Assembly: GCF_900107695.1 (NCBI RefSeq)
Contig: NZ_FNQP01000009.1
Span: 62,001-126,000 of the forward strand
Origin: Thiothrix caldifontis
GTDB taxonomy: Bacteria > Pseudomonadota > Gammaproteobacteria > Thiotrichales > Thiotrichaceae
Length of the DNA stretch: 64,000 nt
Direction of reading: 5' to 3'
The position numbers and the translations under genes were made by a program. Below, one piece after another: positions 18,521-26,310 of the stretch. Position 1 is the first letter of the stretch; each line of letters begins with the position of its first letter. The notes below the pieces were generated by a model. It did not search any database. It saw only the letters and a program-made list of their open reading frames with translations, and had not been told where the DNA came from.

Positions 18521-18662
18521 GTCAGAAAAGACTGATGCAAGAAAACGCAAAAAGCATTCTTGGGCAGATATACCCAGCTTCGGCATGTGGGCAGACCGTG
18601 AAGAAATGGCAGACCCAACAGAATATGTACGAAACATTAGGAAACCGCGTTATACCCTGTAA
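18429..18662 (+). pseudogene. Chimeric relic: methyltransferase ends fused to an antitoxin-like tail
   Basis: An open frame of 77 codons. The first 22 residues are the methyltransferase N-terminus, then GLERFMPRQS from its C-terminus, then an unrelated tail of about 45 residues with SWADIPSFGMWADREEMADP and EYVRNIRKPRY. That tail resembles the C-terminus of Phd/VapB-type antitoxins, where the peptide wraps the PIN toxin. No toxin gene follows on the plus strand. Most likely a deletion product without catalytic function; expression as a hybrid antitoxin cannot be excluded because the frame is intact across both junctions. Confidence 0.6.
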
Positions 18663-18695
18663 GGCTAACCTTATAGACCGCGTCCATATCAGCAA

Positions 18696-18848
18696 TCAAC
18701 ATACTTTGCGCCTTTTCAGTAATGCTTCCGCACGGCTTTCAAAGAGTAATGAACGGGCTTTGGCGGATACATCAGAACGTCCGCTGCGATACACCCTGCC
18801 AACGGGAACAGAGGGAAATACTGGGGACGCTTGTGTGTTGTTAACCAT
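18696..18848 (-). CDS. Small protein overlapping the UPF0175 gene (50 aa)
   Basis: A 50-residue frame starting MVNNTQASPVFPSVPVGRVY and ending LLKRRKVC. Its ATG overlaps the last codons of the UPF0175 gene, a sign of translational coupling. The same overlapping ATG followed by MVNKKQTPPV occurs after a second UPF0175 fragment near 21.44 kb, which supports this being a real gene start. No family is recognised. The protein may be truncated, because the sequence after it does not continue in any clear gene. Confidence 0.4.
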   Translation of the reverse strand: MVNNTQASPVFPSVPVGRVYRSGRSDVSAKARSLLFESRAEALLKRRKVC

Positions 18849-19077
18849 GTTCCAGTTCCCGCTTGAGGCTATCCATATCCACGGTAAACACCTCCACCTG
18901 TTCCTCTGCCAATGCTGCCAGAAAATCCACGCGGTCAAGTCCTGCAATGACCGCTGACTTTTCCAGCGACACAGCCCCGCTCACATACTGACGGATGGCT
19001 ATCCCCAACTTCATCTCACGCACCGACTGCAATAGCTTATTGCCCAGTTCCTCACCCGAAATATAATCACTGTCCAC
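18841..19077 (-). CDS. UPF0175 family antitoxin-like protein
   Basis: A 78-residue protein starting with GTG at 19077 behind an AAGGAGG site. AIRQYVSGAVSLEKSAVIAG followed by LDRVDFLAALAEEQVEVF is the UPF0175 signature, a helix-turn-helix-like fold usually paired with a PIN-like (DUF3368) toxin. No such toxin is found here; the next frame downstream is the coupled 50-residue protein. The upstream neighbour, 13 bases away, is a 126-residue protein of unknown function on the same strand. Confidence 0.75.
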   Translation of the reverse strand: MDSDYISGEELGNKLLQSVREMKLGIAIRQYVSGAVSLEKSAVIAGLDRVDFLAALAEEQVEVFTVDMDSLKRELEHG

Positions 19078-19090
19078 CTGTCACTCCTCC

Positions 19091-19471
19091 TTACCCGACC
19101 ACACTCAAATGCGGCTGCTTGAAATCCGTATCCTTAGCAAACACCGGAGGCAGCAAATTCGCCACAAACCGCAGCTTGCTCCCGTAATCGTCGAAGACCT
19201 TGCCACTCTTGTGGCAGTAAAGTTCAATCACTTCAGCAGCTTTGAGCAGACTGGCTTTTTCCGCCTCACTGACAACGACCACCTCACCGGGTTGAGTTTT
19301 CCCTTGCGGTGACAGAATCATGTACAGCGTCACGCCCCTGTCGTGCCCTTGCTGCCAAGCTTCTTCGTATTGCTCCACCGTCAACTCGTAGAAACAGGCT
19401 TCATTGGGTTCAAAACCCAACTTGAAGATGACAGAAACAGCCGGAAAAACGGTGAAAAACAGGTCAAACAT
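19091..19471 (-). CDS. Hypothetical protein (126 aa)
   Basis: I do not recognise the family. The protein starts MFDLFFTVFPAVSVIFKLGF and contains the stretch CFYELTVEQYEEAWQQGHDRG and then TLYMILSPQGKTQPGEVVVV. It has no signal peptide beyond the mildly hydrophobic N-terminus and no cysteine clusters. It probably forms an operon with the UPF0175 gene 13 bases downstream. A role in a toxin-antitoxin context is only suggested by location. Confidence 0.5.
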   Translation of the reverse strand: MFDLFFTVFPAVSVIFKLGFEPNEACFYELTVEQYEEAWQQGHDRGVTLYMILSPQGKTQPGEVVVVSEAEKASLLKAAEVIELYCHKSGKVFDDYGSKLRFVANLLPPVFAKDTDFKQPHLSVVG

Positions 19472-19615
19472 GGGCTACGTCCCGTAAGTGCCAACATCGC
19501 AAGTTTAGCACTGGTTGATGAAAGCTGCCCACGCAGCACTGGGAAGCCATTTCAACTTTGGCAATCCCCCCAAAGCGTCTTATACTGGACATCAAGCAGC
19601 TTAGAGGACGCTACC

Positions 19616-19909
19616 ATGCAAAAACATCAGGCTTTGCAACTACTTCGTGACCAATTCACCGAAATCCGCCAACGCTTCGGTGTCAAGCGGCTGGCACTGT
19701 TTGGCTCAACCGCCCGCGACGAAGCCCAAGCAGGCAGTGACGTGGATGTGCTGGTCGAATTCGATGGCAAAGCCGACTCCAAACGCTATTTCGGCCTGAT
19801 GTTCTATTTAGAGGATATGCTCGGTTGTCCGTTGGACTTGGTGACAGACAAAGCCCTACGCCCCGAACTACGCCCCTTTGTGGAAAAGGATGCCATTTAT
19901 GTCCCGTGA
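19616..19909 (+). CDS. mntA: MntA-type nucleotidyltransferase antitoxin
   Basis: A 97-residue minimal nucleotidyltransferase. The motif GSTARDEAQAGSDVDVLVEF holds the glycine-serine of the active site and the DVD metal-binding aspartates. In type VII toxin-antitoxin systems MntA AMPylates the HEPN toxin HepT near its catalytic motif and so silences it. The ATG at 19616 follows an AGAGGA site, and a TATACT box lies at 19581-19586. The gene overlaps hepT by 11 bases. Confidence 0.85.
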   Translation: MQKHQALQLLRDQFTEIRQRFGVKRLALFGSTARDEAQAGSDVDVLVEFDGKADSKRYFGLMFYLEDMLGCPLDLVTDKALRPELRPFVEKDAIYVP

Positions 19910-20234
19910 ATGGCGTTTCTACCTCAATGACATGATTGAGTTCGCCGAACTGGTACTGGAATATACAGACGGCTATTCGCAAGCCGAGTTTGAGCAAGAC
20001 CGCCGCACCTATGACGCGACCCTGCGTAATATGGAACTGATCGGCGAAGCGGCTACCCACATTCCTGACGAAATCCGCGAACAGATGTCAAACATCCCAT
20101 GGCGGCAACTCATCGCTACCCGCAACCGTATCATCCACGCCTACATTGGCTTGGACAACGACATTCTGTGGAGCATCATTGAAACCAACATCCCACCATT
20201 ACTGCAAGACCTGAAAGCCTTTAGGGATAGGTAG
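19899..20234 (+). CDS. hepT: HepT-type HEPN toxin
   Basis: A 111-residue helical protein starting MSREWRFYLNDMIEFAELV. The catalytic HEPN motif is RNRIIHAY (R-x4-H) in WRQLIATRNRIIHAYIG, preceded by the usual NMELIGEAATHIPDE. Relatives are RNases that act on tRNA or mRNA and are held inactive by MntA. The start overlaps mntA, so the pair is translationally coupled. Both members look intact, making this one of the few complete toxin-antitoxin pairs of the island. Confidence 0.85.
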   Translation: MSREWRFYLNDMIEFAELVLEYTDGYSQAEFEQDRRTYDATLRNMELIGEAATHIPDEIREQMSNIPWRQLIATRNRIIHAYIGLDNDILWSIIETNIPPLLQDLKAFRDR

Positions 20235-20802
20235 AGTCCACCCCAAACACATACCCCAAATCAATCCCCTGCTCGGCAAACGGCGGAATAAACACCTGCT
20301 GGCAATCCTCTGCCGTAACGCACTCTTTGGAAAATACCACCCGGTAATGCTCCCCCGCCAGTTCATAGGCGATCAGGGTTTTATTCTCCGGGGAAATCAC
20401 CCAATAGTACGGCACTTGATACACCTGCAAGCGCATCAGGTGCATCACCAAATCCTTGCTTTCATGCCCCGGCGAGGTAATTTCACATACCCAGTCGGGC
20501 AAAATATCCACCACACCCTCCGGCGGATTGGGTACACGTTGCTTGCGCCACCCTGCGAGGTCATGGGTTGGGCAGTGGTGTTCACTGTAACGCACGCTGA
20601 TTTCCGTCACGATCCACCAGCCATCTGCACCTTTGCGACGTTTGAAGGGAGAAACTTCATCAGAAAGCCCGGATTGCACCTGCGCATGGGCAAACCGCGC
20701 CATCGGGCGTTTCACGATTTCACCATTGATCAGCTCAATGCGCCCATCGGTTGTATCTGCCAGCAGCAGGTCATCGACTGTCGCAAACTTCCGCGCTTCC
20801 AT
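20221..20802 (-). CDS. Uma2 family (DUF820) endonuclease-like protein
   Basis: A 193-residue Uma2/DUF820 protein. Typical features are DGRIELINGEIV near residue 20, LPDWVCEITSPGHE with the conserved acidic residue, and LMRLQVYQVPYYWVIS. The fold is PD-(D/E)XK-like, but the biological role of the family is not established. Such genes are numerous in cyanobacteria and filamentous sulfur bacteria. Its 3' end overlaps hepT by 14 bases in convergent orientation. Confidence 0.8.
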   Translation of the reverse strand: MEARKFATVDDLLLADTTDGRIELINGEIVKRPMARFAHAQVQSGLSDEVSPFKRRKGADGWWIVTEISVRYSEHHCPTHDLAGWRKQRVPNPPEGVVDILPDWVCEITSPGHESKDLVMHLMRLQVYQVPYYWVISPENKTLIAYELAGEHYRVVFSKECVTAEDCQQVFIPPFAEQGIDLGYVFGVDSTYP

Positions 20803-20963
20803 CTAACGCCTCCACGTCAACCTTTTGATATTGACCGACAGATTACCCCTACCACACGCAAAAACAAAGTGGAGATCAGGTTAACCCACTGAGGCAAATG
20901 CGTTGTCAGCACGAATATTTGTAGCTACAATTCATAAATATCGCCACAAATGAGGCAACATTT

Positions 20964-21242
20964 ATGCACGTCGCTGTCCGCGAACTCAAAAACCGCTTTT
21001 CCGAATACCTGAAATACGCCCAAGCAGGCGAAGAAATCATCGTCACCACCCACGGCAATCCCGTGGCACGTTTGACGCGCTTAGCACCCAATTTGCAACT
21101 TCGCGCCTCACAACCACTGGATAAATTAGCGTGGGTGCGGCGTGGACAAGCTGGCAAAAAACTGGGATTGCCTGCCGCGCAGCGTATCCGCTTAACCGAT
21201 GGCGTGTCGTTGAGTGATTTGCTGCGGGAAGACCGTGCATGA
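20964..21242 (+). CDS. Phd/YefM-type antitoxin
   Basis: A 92-residue antitoxin. The N-terminal DNA-binding fold reads AVRELKNRFSEYLKYAQAGE and IIVTTHGNPVARL. The C-terminus (GVSLSDLLREDR) is the toxin-binding tail. Its TGA overlaps the ATG of the PIN-domain gene by 4 bases, the normal coupling of such pairs. The toxin behind it is truncated after 41 residues, so the antitoxin is orphaned. Confidence 0.85.
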   Translation: MHVAVRELKNRFSEYLKYAQAGEEIIVTTHGNPVARLTRLAPNLQLRASQPLDKLAWVRRGQAGKKLGLPAAQRIRLTDGVSLSDLLREDRA

Positions 21243-21364
21243 GCATCCCCCTGCTTTATCTCGACACTTCCGCGTGGCTGAAATTGTATGTGGAAGAAGA
21301 CGGTTCAGAAGCAGTCCATGCGGCGGTTGAACAAGCGGAACAGACTTGCACCCACCTGATCTAA
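21239..21364 (+). pseudogene. Truncated PIN-domain toxin (VapC-like)
   Basis: Only the first 41 residues of a PIN toxin remain: LLYLDTSAWLKLYVEEDGSE contains the first catalytic aspartate and the usual beta1-alpha1 unit. After TCTHLI the sequence changes character and meets a TAA. Full PIN toxins have about 130 residues with three further acidic positions, so this product should be inactive. The junction near 21360 borders sequence that I cannot assign (21365-21440), which may be the edge of a lost mobile element. Confidence 0.7.
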
Positions 21365-21444
21365 CCCATTAAAACCCGGACACCTCAACTTGTGAGGAAT
21401 GATGGCATCTCCTATAAATCAATACTGGGGGCGTCTGTTTTTTG

Positions 21445-21516
21445 TTAACCATGCTCCAGTTCCCGCTTGAAGCTATCCATATCCACGGCGAACACTTCTA
21501 TCTGCTCCGCAGCCAA
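21445..21516 (-). pseudogene. 3' fragment of a second UPF0175 gene
   Basis: The minus strand encodes AAEQIEVFAVDMDSFKRELE followed by HG and stop, matching the last 24 residues of the UPF0175 protein at 18.8 kb with several silent and conservative changes. It is therefore an older paralogue and not a recent copy. The 5' part is missing. The overlapping ATG of the following small frame (MVNKKQTPPV) is preserved. Confidence 0.65.
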
Positions 21517-21562
21517 TCAAGTCACCATTCCCTCGAAACTTCGTCAACAACAAAATGGCAAT

Positions 21563-21590
21563 AAAAAACCCCGCGATGCGGGGTTTTTTT
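21563..21590. terminator. Rho-independent terminator after the cytochrome c peroxidase gene
   Basis: A strong hairpin (ACCCCGC ATG GCGGGGT) flanked by A- and T-runs on both sides, 18 bases after the peroxidase stop codon. The symmetry allows termination in both directions, closing the peroxidase transcript on the minus strand and shielding it from the island. Confidence 0.85.
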
Positions 21591-21607
21591 ATTATGGTTA
21601 CAAAACC

Positions 21608-22690
21608 TTACGATTTTTTCGCAGCATCATCCACTTTAGCCGCATCACCTTTGCCAAACGGATCAGGGCGCGGTGTATCGTTAGTAGACGGTGGCAAAAT
21701 CGGCAACTTGATGTCAGGCTGTTTACCTGTCAGGGTTTTCAAGAACGCCACAATATCAGCCGTTTCAGTTTCAGAGAATTTCTTACCCAACTGAATTTGA
21801 CCCATAATCGTGACGGCCTCTTCCAACGTTTTCGCAGCACCATCGTGGAAATACGGATACGTCATTTCTACGTTGCGCAGTGTAGGTACTTTGAACTTGA
21901 AACGGTCAGCATCTTTGCCAGTAACACCCACCAAACCTTCGGCTTTGCTGTCGGTTTTGTACGGTTCAACTGCACCCATTTTCTGGAAGCTGGAGCCACC
22001 TACCGCAGGACCATTGTGGCAAGCCACGCAACCGCTATCTTTGAACAACTTGTAACCGTTGAGTTCTTTGTCATTCATCGCAGTCTCATCACCTTTCAAC
22101 CAGCGGTCAAATTTGGAATCGGGTGTAACCAACGTTTCTTCAAATGCCGCAATAGCATCCGTCACCATGTCGATGTCGATCGAATCTTTGCCGAATGCCA
22201 TCTTGAACTCGTCTTTATAGGCGGGAATGGATTCCAAGACACCAATGGCAAGTTCATGCGTGAACGCCATCTCTCCAGGGTTAGCAATCGGGCCACCGGC
22301 TTGAGCTTTCAAGTCTTTGGCGCGACCGTCCCAGAATTGCGCCACATTCATGCTGGAATTGAGCACAGTTGGTGAATTGATTGGGCCTTGTTGCCAATGG
22401 TCGCCGATGGAAGTGGGCAGGTTATCCGTGCCCCCCATGCTCAGGTTGTGGCAAGAGTTGCAAGAAATAAAGCCGGATTTGGATAAACGCGGATCAAAGT
22501 ATAACTTTTTCCCTAACTCTACCATCGCCTCTTTTGGCACATAAGAAGGTAACGGTTTAATGGGTTCGTCTTTCACAACACTGGCTGCTTCTGCCGCCTT
22601 GGCAGGCTCAGCCTTGGTAGCTGTGTCCGCCCACACAGCAGTGGCAACACCAAGTGCCAGCAATGAAATCATCAGGGCTTGCGCTTTCAT
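21608..22690 (-). CDS. Di-haem cytochrome c peroxidase
   Basis: A 360-residue periplasmic enzyme that reduces hydrogen peroxide with electrons from small cytochromes. A signal peptide (ALMISLLALGVATAVWA) is followed by an alanine/lysine-rich linker. The two haem sites are CNSCH near residue 77 and CVACH near 222. The conserved NSPTVLNSSMNVAQFWDGRA and FKVPTLRNVEMTYPYFHDG are present. The family (CcpA/MauG-like) works under low oxygen. A perfect FNR-type site sits 68-81 bases upstream of the ATG, which fits anaerobic or microaerobic control. A terminator follows the gene. Confidence 0.92.
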   Translation of the reverse strand: MKAQALMISLLALGVATAVWADTATKAEPAKAAEAASVVKDEPIKPLPSYVPKEAMVELGKKLYFDPRLSKSGFISCNSCHNLSMGGTDNLPTSIGDHWQQGPINSPTVLNSSMNVAQFWDGRAKDLKAQAGGPIANPGEMAFTHELAIGVLESIPAYKDEFKMAFGKDSIDIDMVTDAIAAFEETLVTPDSKFDRWLKGDETAMNDKELNGYKLFKDSGCVACHNGPAVGGSSFQKMGAVEPYKTDSKAEGLVGVTGKDADRFKFKVPTLRNVEMTYPYFHDGAAKTLEEAVTIMGQIQLGKKFSETETADIVAFLKTLTGKQPDIKLPILPPSTNDTPRPDPFGKGDAAKVDDAAKKS

Positions 22691-22757
22691 GAGTATCTCC
22701 TACTTTTTTGGGTAAATCTTTTGTAGGCTCATGTTAGCGGTAAGGGCTTTATTCAAC

Positions 22758-22771
22758 TTGATACAGATCAA
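22758..22771. promoter_or_regulatory. FNR/Anr-type binding site upstream of the peroxidase gene
   Basis: TTGATACAGATCAA matches the FNR consensus TTGAT-N4-ATCAA in every conserved position. Its centre lies about 74 bases before the ATG at 22690. If placed at -41.5 it predicts a transcript start near 22723. It could also influence the divergent nuclease gene at 22862. Confidence 0.7.
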
Positions 22772-22861
22772 GTAATTTCCGGTCATATCATAGGGTTTTT
22801 AGTTCATCATCATCGGTTTTTTGGGATAATCCGCCATTGTATTCATGCATTTCCTCTGATA

Positions 22862-23443
22862 TTGGTGTCAATCTTGAAAAAACTTCTGTCCTTTGTATTC
22901 AGCATTTTCTTGCTAGGTGGCTGCATCGACCGTTTCGAGGTACAACCGGATAATAAACTGCAAGCCCAATTGCCACCTGGCGCACACATTACCGACGATG
23001 GCACGATGCTGGCGCAAGGGCGCGTAGTCGGCGTTAGCGACGGCGACACCTTGACCGTCTTAGCCAGCAACAAACGCAATTACAAAATCCGTTTACAAGG
23101 CATTGACGCGCCTGAAACCAAACAAGCGTATGGGCAAAAGTGCAAAGAAATGCTCATGACCCGCGCCGTCAATCTCACTGCTGATGTTGAAGCTTACAAA
23201 CTCGACCGTTACGGGCGCGTGATTGGCAAAGTCACGGTAGAAGGCAAAGATGTCGCGCTGGAACAAATCAAAGCCGGTTGCGGCTGGCATTATGACGCAT
23301 ACGCTAAAGAACAAAGCTCTGACGATCAAGCCGCTTATGCTGCTGCGGAAAAACAAGCTCGCAAAGCCAAGCGCGGGCTGTGGAAAGACAAACAACCACA
23401 AGCACCTTGGGATTTTCGCAAACAATCATCCAATAAAAAATAA
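22862..23443 (+). CDS. Thermonuclease-family (SNase-like) lipoprotein
   Basis: A staphylococcal-nuclease-like protein of up to 193 residues. The N-terminal signal ends in a lipobox (IFLLGGC), so it should be membrane-anchored outside the cytoplasm. The SNase core is clear: VSDGDTLTVL, IRLQGIDAPETKQAYG with the catalytic arginine, and LDRYGRVIGKV. Possible starts are TTG 22862, GTG 22865 and TTG 22874; the last gives MKKLLSFVF, the most natural signal peptide. Likely roles are extracellular DNA degradation for nutrients or competition. Confidence 0.85.
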   Translation: MVSILKKLLSFVFSIFLLGGCIDRFEVQPDNKLQAQLPPGAHITDDGTMLAQGRVVGVSDGDTLTVLASNKRNYKIRLQGIDAPETKQAYGQKCKEMLMTRAVNLTADVEAYKLDRYGRVIGKVTVEGKDVALEQIKAGCGWHYDAYAKEQSSDDQAAYAAAEKQARKAKRGLWKDKQPQAPWDFRKQSSNKK

Positions 23444-23707
23444 ACACGGAACGGCAATACGTAAAGCACTCCATCATCTAAACAACCCCGTTTGTCTGGA
23501 GACAATGGCTATCGTTTAACTCAGGATACATAAATATAAAATGTTAAAAATAGACAACAAATTAAAATTAATTTTTATAGAAAGGTATATGGCTACATTA
23601 TTATATTAATGCAATTTAGTAGCGCGTTATAAGACAAGAAAGACTTAAGGACACAGCTATTCCATAAGTTTTTATTTATACAAAATAGCAAGCAAAAGGA
23701 GTTTGTT

Positions 23708-25102
23708 ATGTCATCCATTAACGCTCAATTCACATCAGATAAATATATTCCCAAAAACCTCACCACTTATGGCGAGAAATCCTCACGGCAACAAAATTCT
23801 GTCACACAAAGGCAGCTTCCAAACTTGTCAAGTAATCCAGAAATACTTCAATCACTGTTCAATATCGTGGCACAACTCCTTCAGTTACTCACACGGCAGC
23901 CAGGAGCCGGTGCTACAGGTGCTACAGGTGCTACAGGTGCTACAACAGGTGCTACTGGAAATGGAGATGCGGGAGCTGGAGGTCCGGCAGGAGACTGTCA
24001 AGACTCAGTAGCTCCTTGGATTGGTACCAATAACGACGATTTCCAAACAGCCCACCAATGTGGTCAATCATTATCTGGTCGCGATGGTAATGATGTTTTA
24101 ACAGGACAACAGAGAGGTGACTTCTTGTCTGGTGGAGATGGCTTAGACCGACTATCAGGAGAAGGTGGCAATGACTCCCTCTACGGGGGCAATCATGAAG
24201 ACTGGCTATTCGGTGGCACTGGTACTGATTACCTTGATGGTGGTTCATATGATGATATTTTGATAGGCGGCTCCAATGGCAATGAGGAAATACGAGTCGA
24301 TGGAAATCTGCAAGGAGAGACGTTAAGAGGTGGAGATGGTAAGGACAAATTGTATGGTGATGATTATACAACATCAAATACAGGAGTTCCAGGAGATATT
24401 GATGCTGATGGCACTCCTGCCCCTACTTTCCCGAATAATGACATCCTTGAAGGTGGTAATGATGACGACCTATTGGACGGTGGGTCTGGTAATGACAAGT
24501 TGGACGGCGGCGATGATAATGACACTTTATATGGCAGCGTAGGCAATGATGAACTATACGGCGGCGATGGTGATGACCTGCTGGATGGGGGATCAGGTAA
24601 TGACATACTCGAAGGTGGCTACGGAATAGATACAATCATCGGGGGAACAGGCGATGATACCATCAATGAAACTGTAGAAATTGGCATTCCTCCAGGAGAG
24701 GGCTTCCACGACAAAATTCAAGCAGCCATTGACTCAAACCCAACTAGTGGCGGTAATCAGGAAATAATAAACCTAATGGCAAAGGAAAGAGCGGGAGAAA
24801 TCAAATTGCAACAAATTGATGGCTCAAGTGAAGATCCTCGTCTTAACCGCGTGGAAAAAGATACTTTCCATTTGAAGCAGGATCTATTTACTAACGGGCA
24901 ACCAAATTATCGTGTCATCCACTTTGCCGCAGGCACAGTAGATGACGCCGTGTTCGTTACCAATAACGCCAACAACAATACTTACAAATTAAAGAATATT
25001 GAATTTATTTCTCAATCTAATGGCAGCAATTTTACTCTATCAGACTTTTTAAGTAATCAGGCATATGTCACAAAAATCAATGCTGACGGCAGCATTGTTT
25101 AG
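23708..25102 (+). CDS. RTX-type calcium-binding protein with Gly-Ala-Thr tract
   Basis: A 464-residue acidic protein behind an AAAGGAG site. Residues about 68-95 are a low-complexity GAT/GA tract coded by 9-base tandem repeats. Residues about 115-325 hold roughly a dozen RTX nonapeptides such as [18 protein letters not shown] and GGDGDDLLD, which form calcium-binding beta-rolls. The C-terminal 140 residues are non-repetitive and probably include a type I secretion signal; the final residues are [17 protein letters not shown]. No enzymatic domain and no ABC exporter genes are seen nearby. Probably a secreted or surface structural protein. A 264-base AT-rich gap precedes it. Confidence 0.85.
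   Translation: MSSINAQFTSDKYIPKNLTTYGEKSSRQQNSVTQRQLPNLSSNPEILQSLFNIVAQLLQLLTRQPGAGATGATGATGATTGATGNGDAGAGGPAGDCQDSVAPWIGTNNDDFQTAHQCGQSLSGRDGNDVLTGQQRGDFLSGGDGLDRLSGEGGNDSLYGGNHEDWLFGGTGTDYLDGGSYDDILIGGSNGNEEIRVDGNLQGETLRGGDGKDKLYGDDYTTSNTGVPGDIDADGTPAPTFPNNDILEGGNDDDLLDGGSGNDKLDGGDDNDTLYGSVGNDELYGGDGDDLLDGGSGNDILEGGYGIDTIIGGTGDDTINETVEIGIPPGEGFHDKIQAAIDSNPTSGGNQEIINLMAKERAGEIKLQQIDGSSEDPRLNRVEKDTFHLKQDLFTNGQPNYRVIHFAAGTVDDAVFVTNNANNNTYKLKNIEFISQSNGSNFTLSDFLSNQAYVTKINADGSIV
23909..23944 (+). repeat. Tandem 9-base repeats coding Gly-Ala-Thr
   Basis: Four perfect copies of GGTGCTACA, followed by a diverged copy after ACA. The unit is three codons, so copy-number change would alter tract length without a frameshift, a common route to length variation in surface proteins. 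Confidence 0.9.
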
Positions 25103-25174
25103 TCGTAATTGATTCCTGTATCAAGCCAACATTCTCCTCTATTTTTATGATAGAGGGGAATATTAAACGGTAAT

Positions 25175-26173
25175 TTAGCAAACCGGCGTTTTGGCTTTCT
25201 CCCCCACCACTTCGCGCACCAATTTTGGCACGAGGAAACCGGGCAACTGTTGGCGCATTCCTTCGAGAATGCTGACAGCCTCGGTTTCCGCCACCTCAAA
25301 ATGTGCCGCCCCCGCCACCCTATCCAACACATGCAAGTAATACGGCAAAACCCGCTCGGCAAACAACGCTTCGCTCAAATCCACTTGCGCCTGCACACTG
25401 TCATTCACCCCACGTAACAGCACTGCCTGATTCAACAACGTCACACCCGCCGAATGCAAAGCGGCTAATGCTTGGCGCACATCGTCTGCTGCTAACTCTT
25501 GCGCATGATTGGCGTGAATCACCATGACCACTTGCTGACGGATACTTGCCAGCACCTGCAAAAATCCCGCGTCAATCCGCGACGGCAACACCACCGGCAA
25601 ACGGGTATGAAAACGTACCCGTTTCACATGAGAAATATTGTTCAACTGCCTGAAAAACAATGCCAAACGTTCGTCAGCAAGTGTTAGCGGATCACCGCCA
25701 CTCAAAATCACTTCGCACACATCAGGATTAGTGCGGATATACGCCAATGCCCCTTCCCACTCACCCTTCACCGGATTCGAGTCGCTGTAGGGAAAATGCC
25801 GCCGGAAACAATAACGGCAATGCACCGCACACGCGCCCGTCGTCACCAATAACACCCGCCCGTGATACTTGTGCAATACACCATCGGCTACCAGTGCCTG
25901 ATTATCACCCACAGGGTCAGCGTGGAAACCCTCAACCACTTGCAACTCGTCATCCAATGGCAACACCTGGCGTAACAGCGGATCATTCCAATCGCCGTGT
26001 TTCATCCTAGCGATGTAGCTGTACGGAACCAGTAAGCGGAATTGGCGAGCAGCATCCACACTCATGCCATTCCCTCCCAACCCCAACGCTTGCATCAACG
26101 CCAACGGATCACGCACAGCCCCCGCTAATTCACGCTGCCAACCCACTACCGGAGATTGTTTATAAAGCAACAT
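25175..26173 (-). CDS. epmB: EF-P beta-lysylation protein EpmB (lysine 2,3-aminomutase family)
   Basis: A radical SAM enzyme of 332 residues from the ATG at 26173. It converts (S)-alpha-lysine to (R)-beta-lysine for attachment to elongation factor P. The radical SAM cluster motif is CAVHCRYCFRRHFPY (C-x3-C-x2-C). Further family features are LSGGDPLTLAD and RVRFHTRLPVVLPSRID. An upstream in-frame start at 26233 would add 20 hydrophobic residues not typical of the family. It is divergent from efp-epmA, so all three genes of the modification pathway sit together. Confidence 0.92.
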   Translation of the reverse strand: MLLYKQSPVVGWQRELAGAVRDPLALMQALGLGGNGMSVDAARQFRLLVPYSYIARMKHGDWNDPLLRQVLPLDDELQVVEGFHADPVGDNQALVADGVLHKYHGRVLLVTTGACAVHCRYCFRRHFPYSDSNPVKGEWEGALAYIRTNPDVCEVILSGGDPLTLADERLALFFRQLNNISHVKRVRFHTRLPVVLPSRIDAGFLQVLASIRQQVVMVIHANHAQELAADDVRQALAALHSAGVTLLNQAVLLRGVNDSVQAQVDLSEALFAERVLPYYLHVLDRVAGAAHFEVAETEAVSILEGMRQQLPGFLVPKLVREVVGEKAKTPVC

Positions 26174-26310
26174 AGGCAATATCCCAAGAGTTAAAATCGT
26201 CACCTTTACACAATAACGGCTCAACCATGCCATTTTCTACCTGATTTTTTATCTTGATTCCGGTTATCATAGCGGGCTGTTTTGAATATGAACGATTTTG
26301 GAGATGGACA

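Noticed and set aside
21365-21440. Edge of an insertion sequence beside the truncated PIN gene
   Set aside because: The sequence change is sharp, but no terminal inverted repeat or transposase frame could be seen, so no mobile element was called.
21467-22375. 302-codon plus-strand frame opposite the cytochrome c peroxidase
   Set aside because: Overlaps a clear enzyme on the other strand, runs through the terminator, and its product has no recognisable family.
23909-23944. Repeat array considered as CRISPR
   Set aside because: The units are 9 bases, directly adjacent and in-frame inside an RTX protein; there are no spacers and no cas genes.
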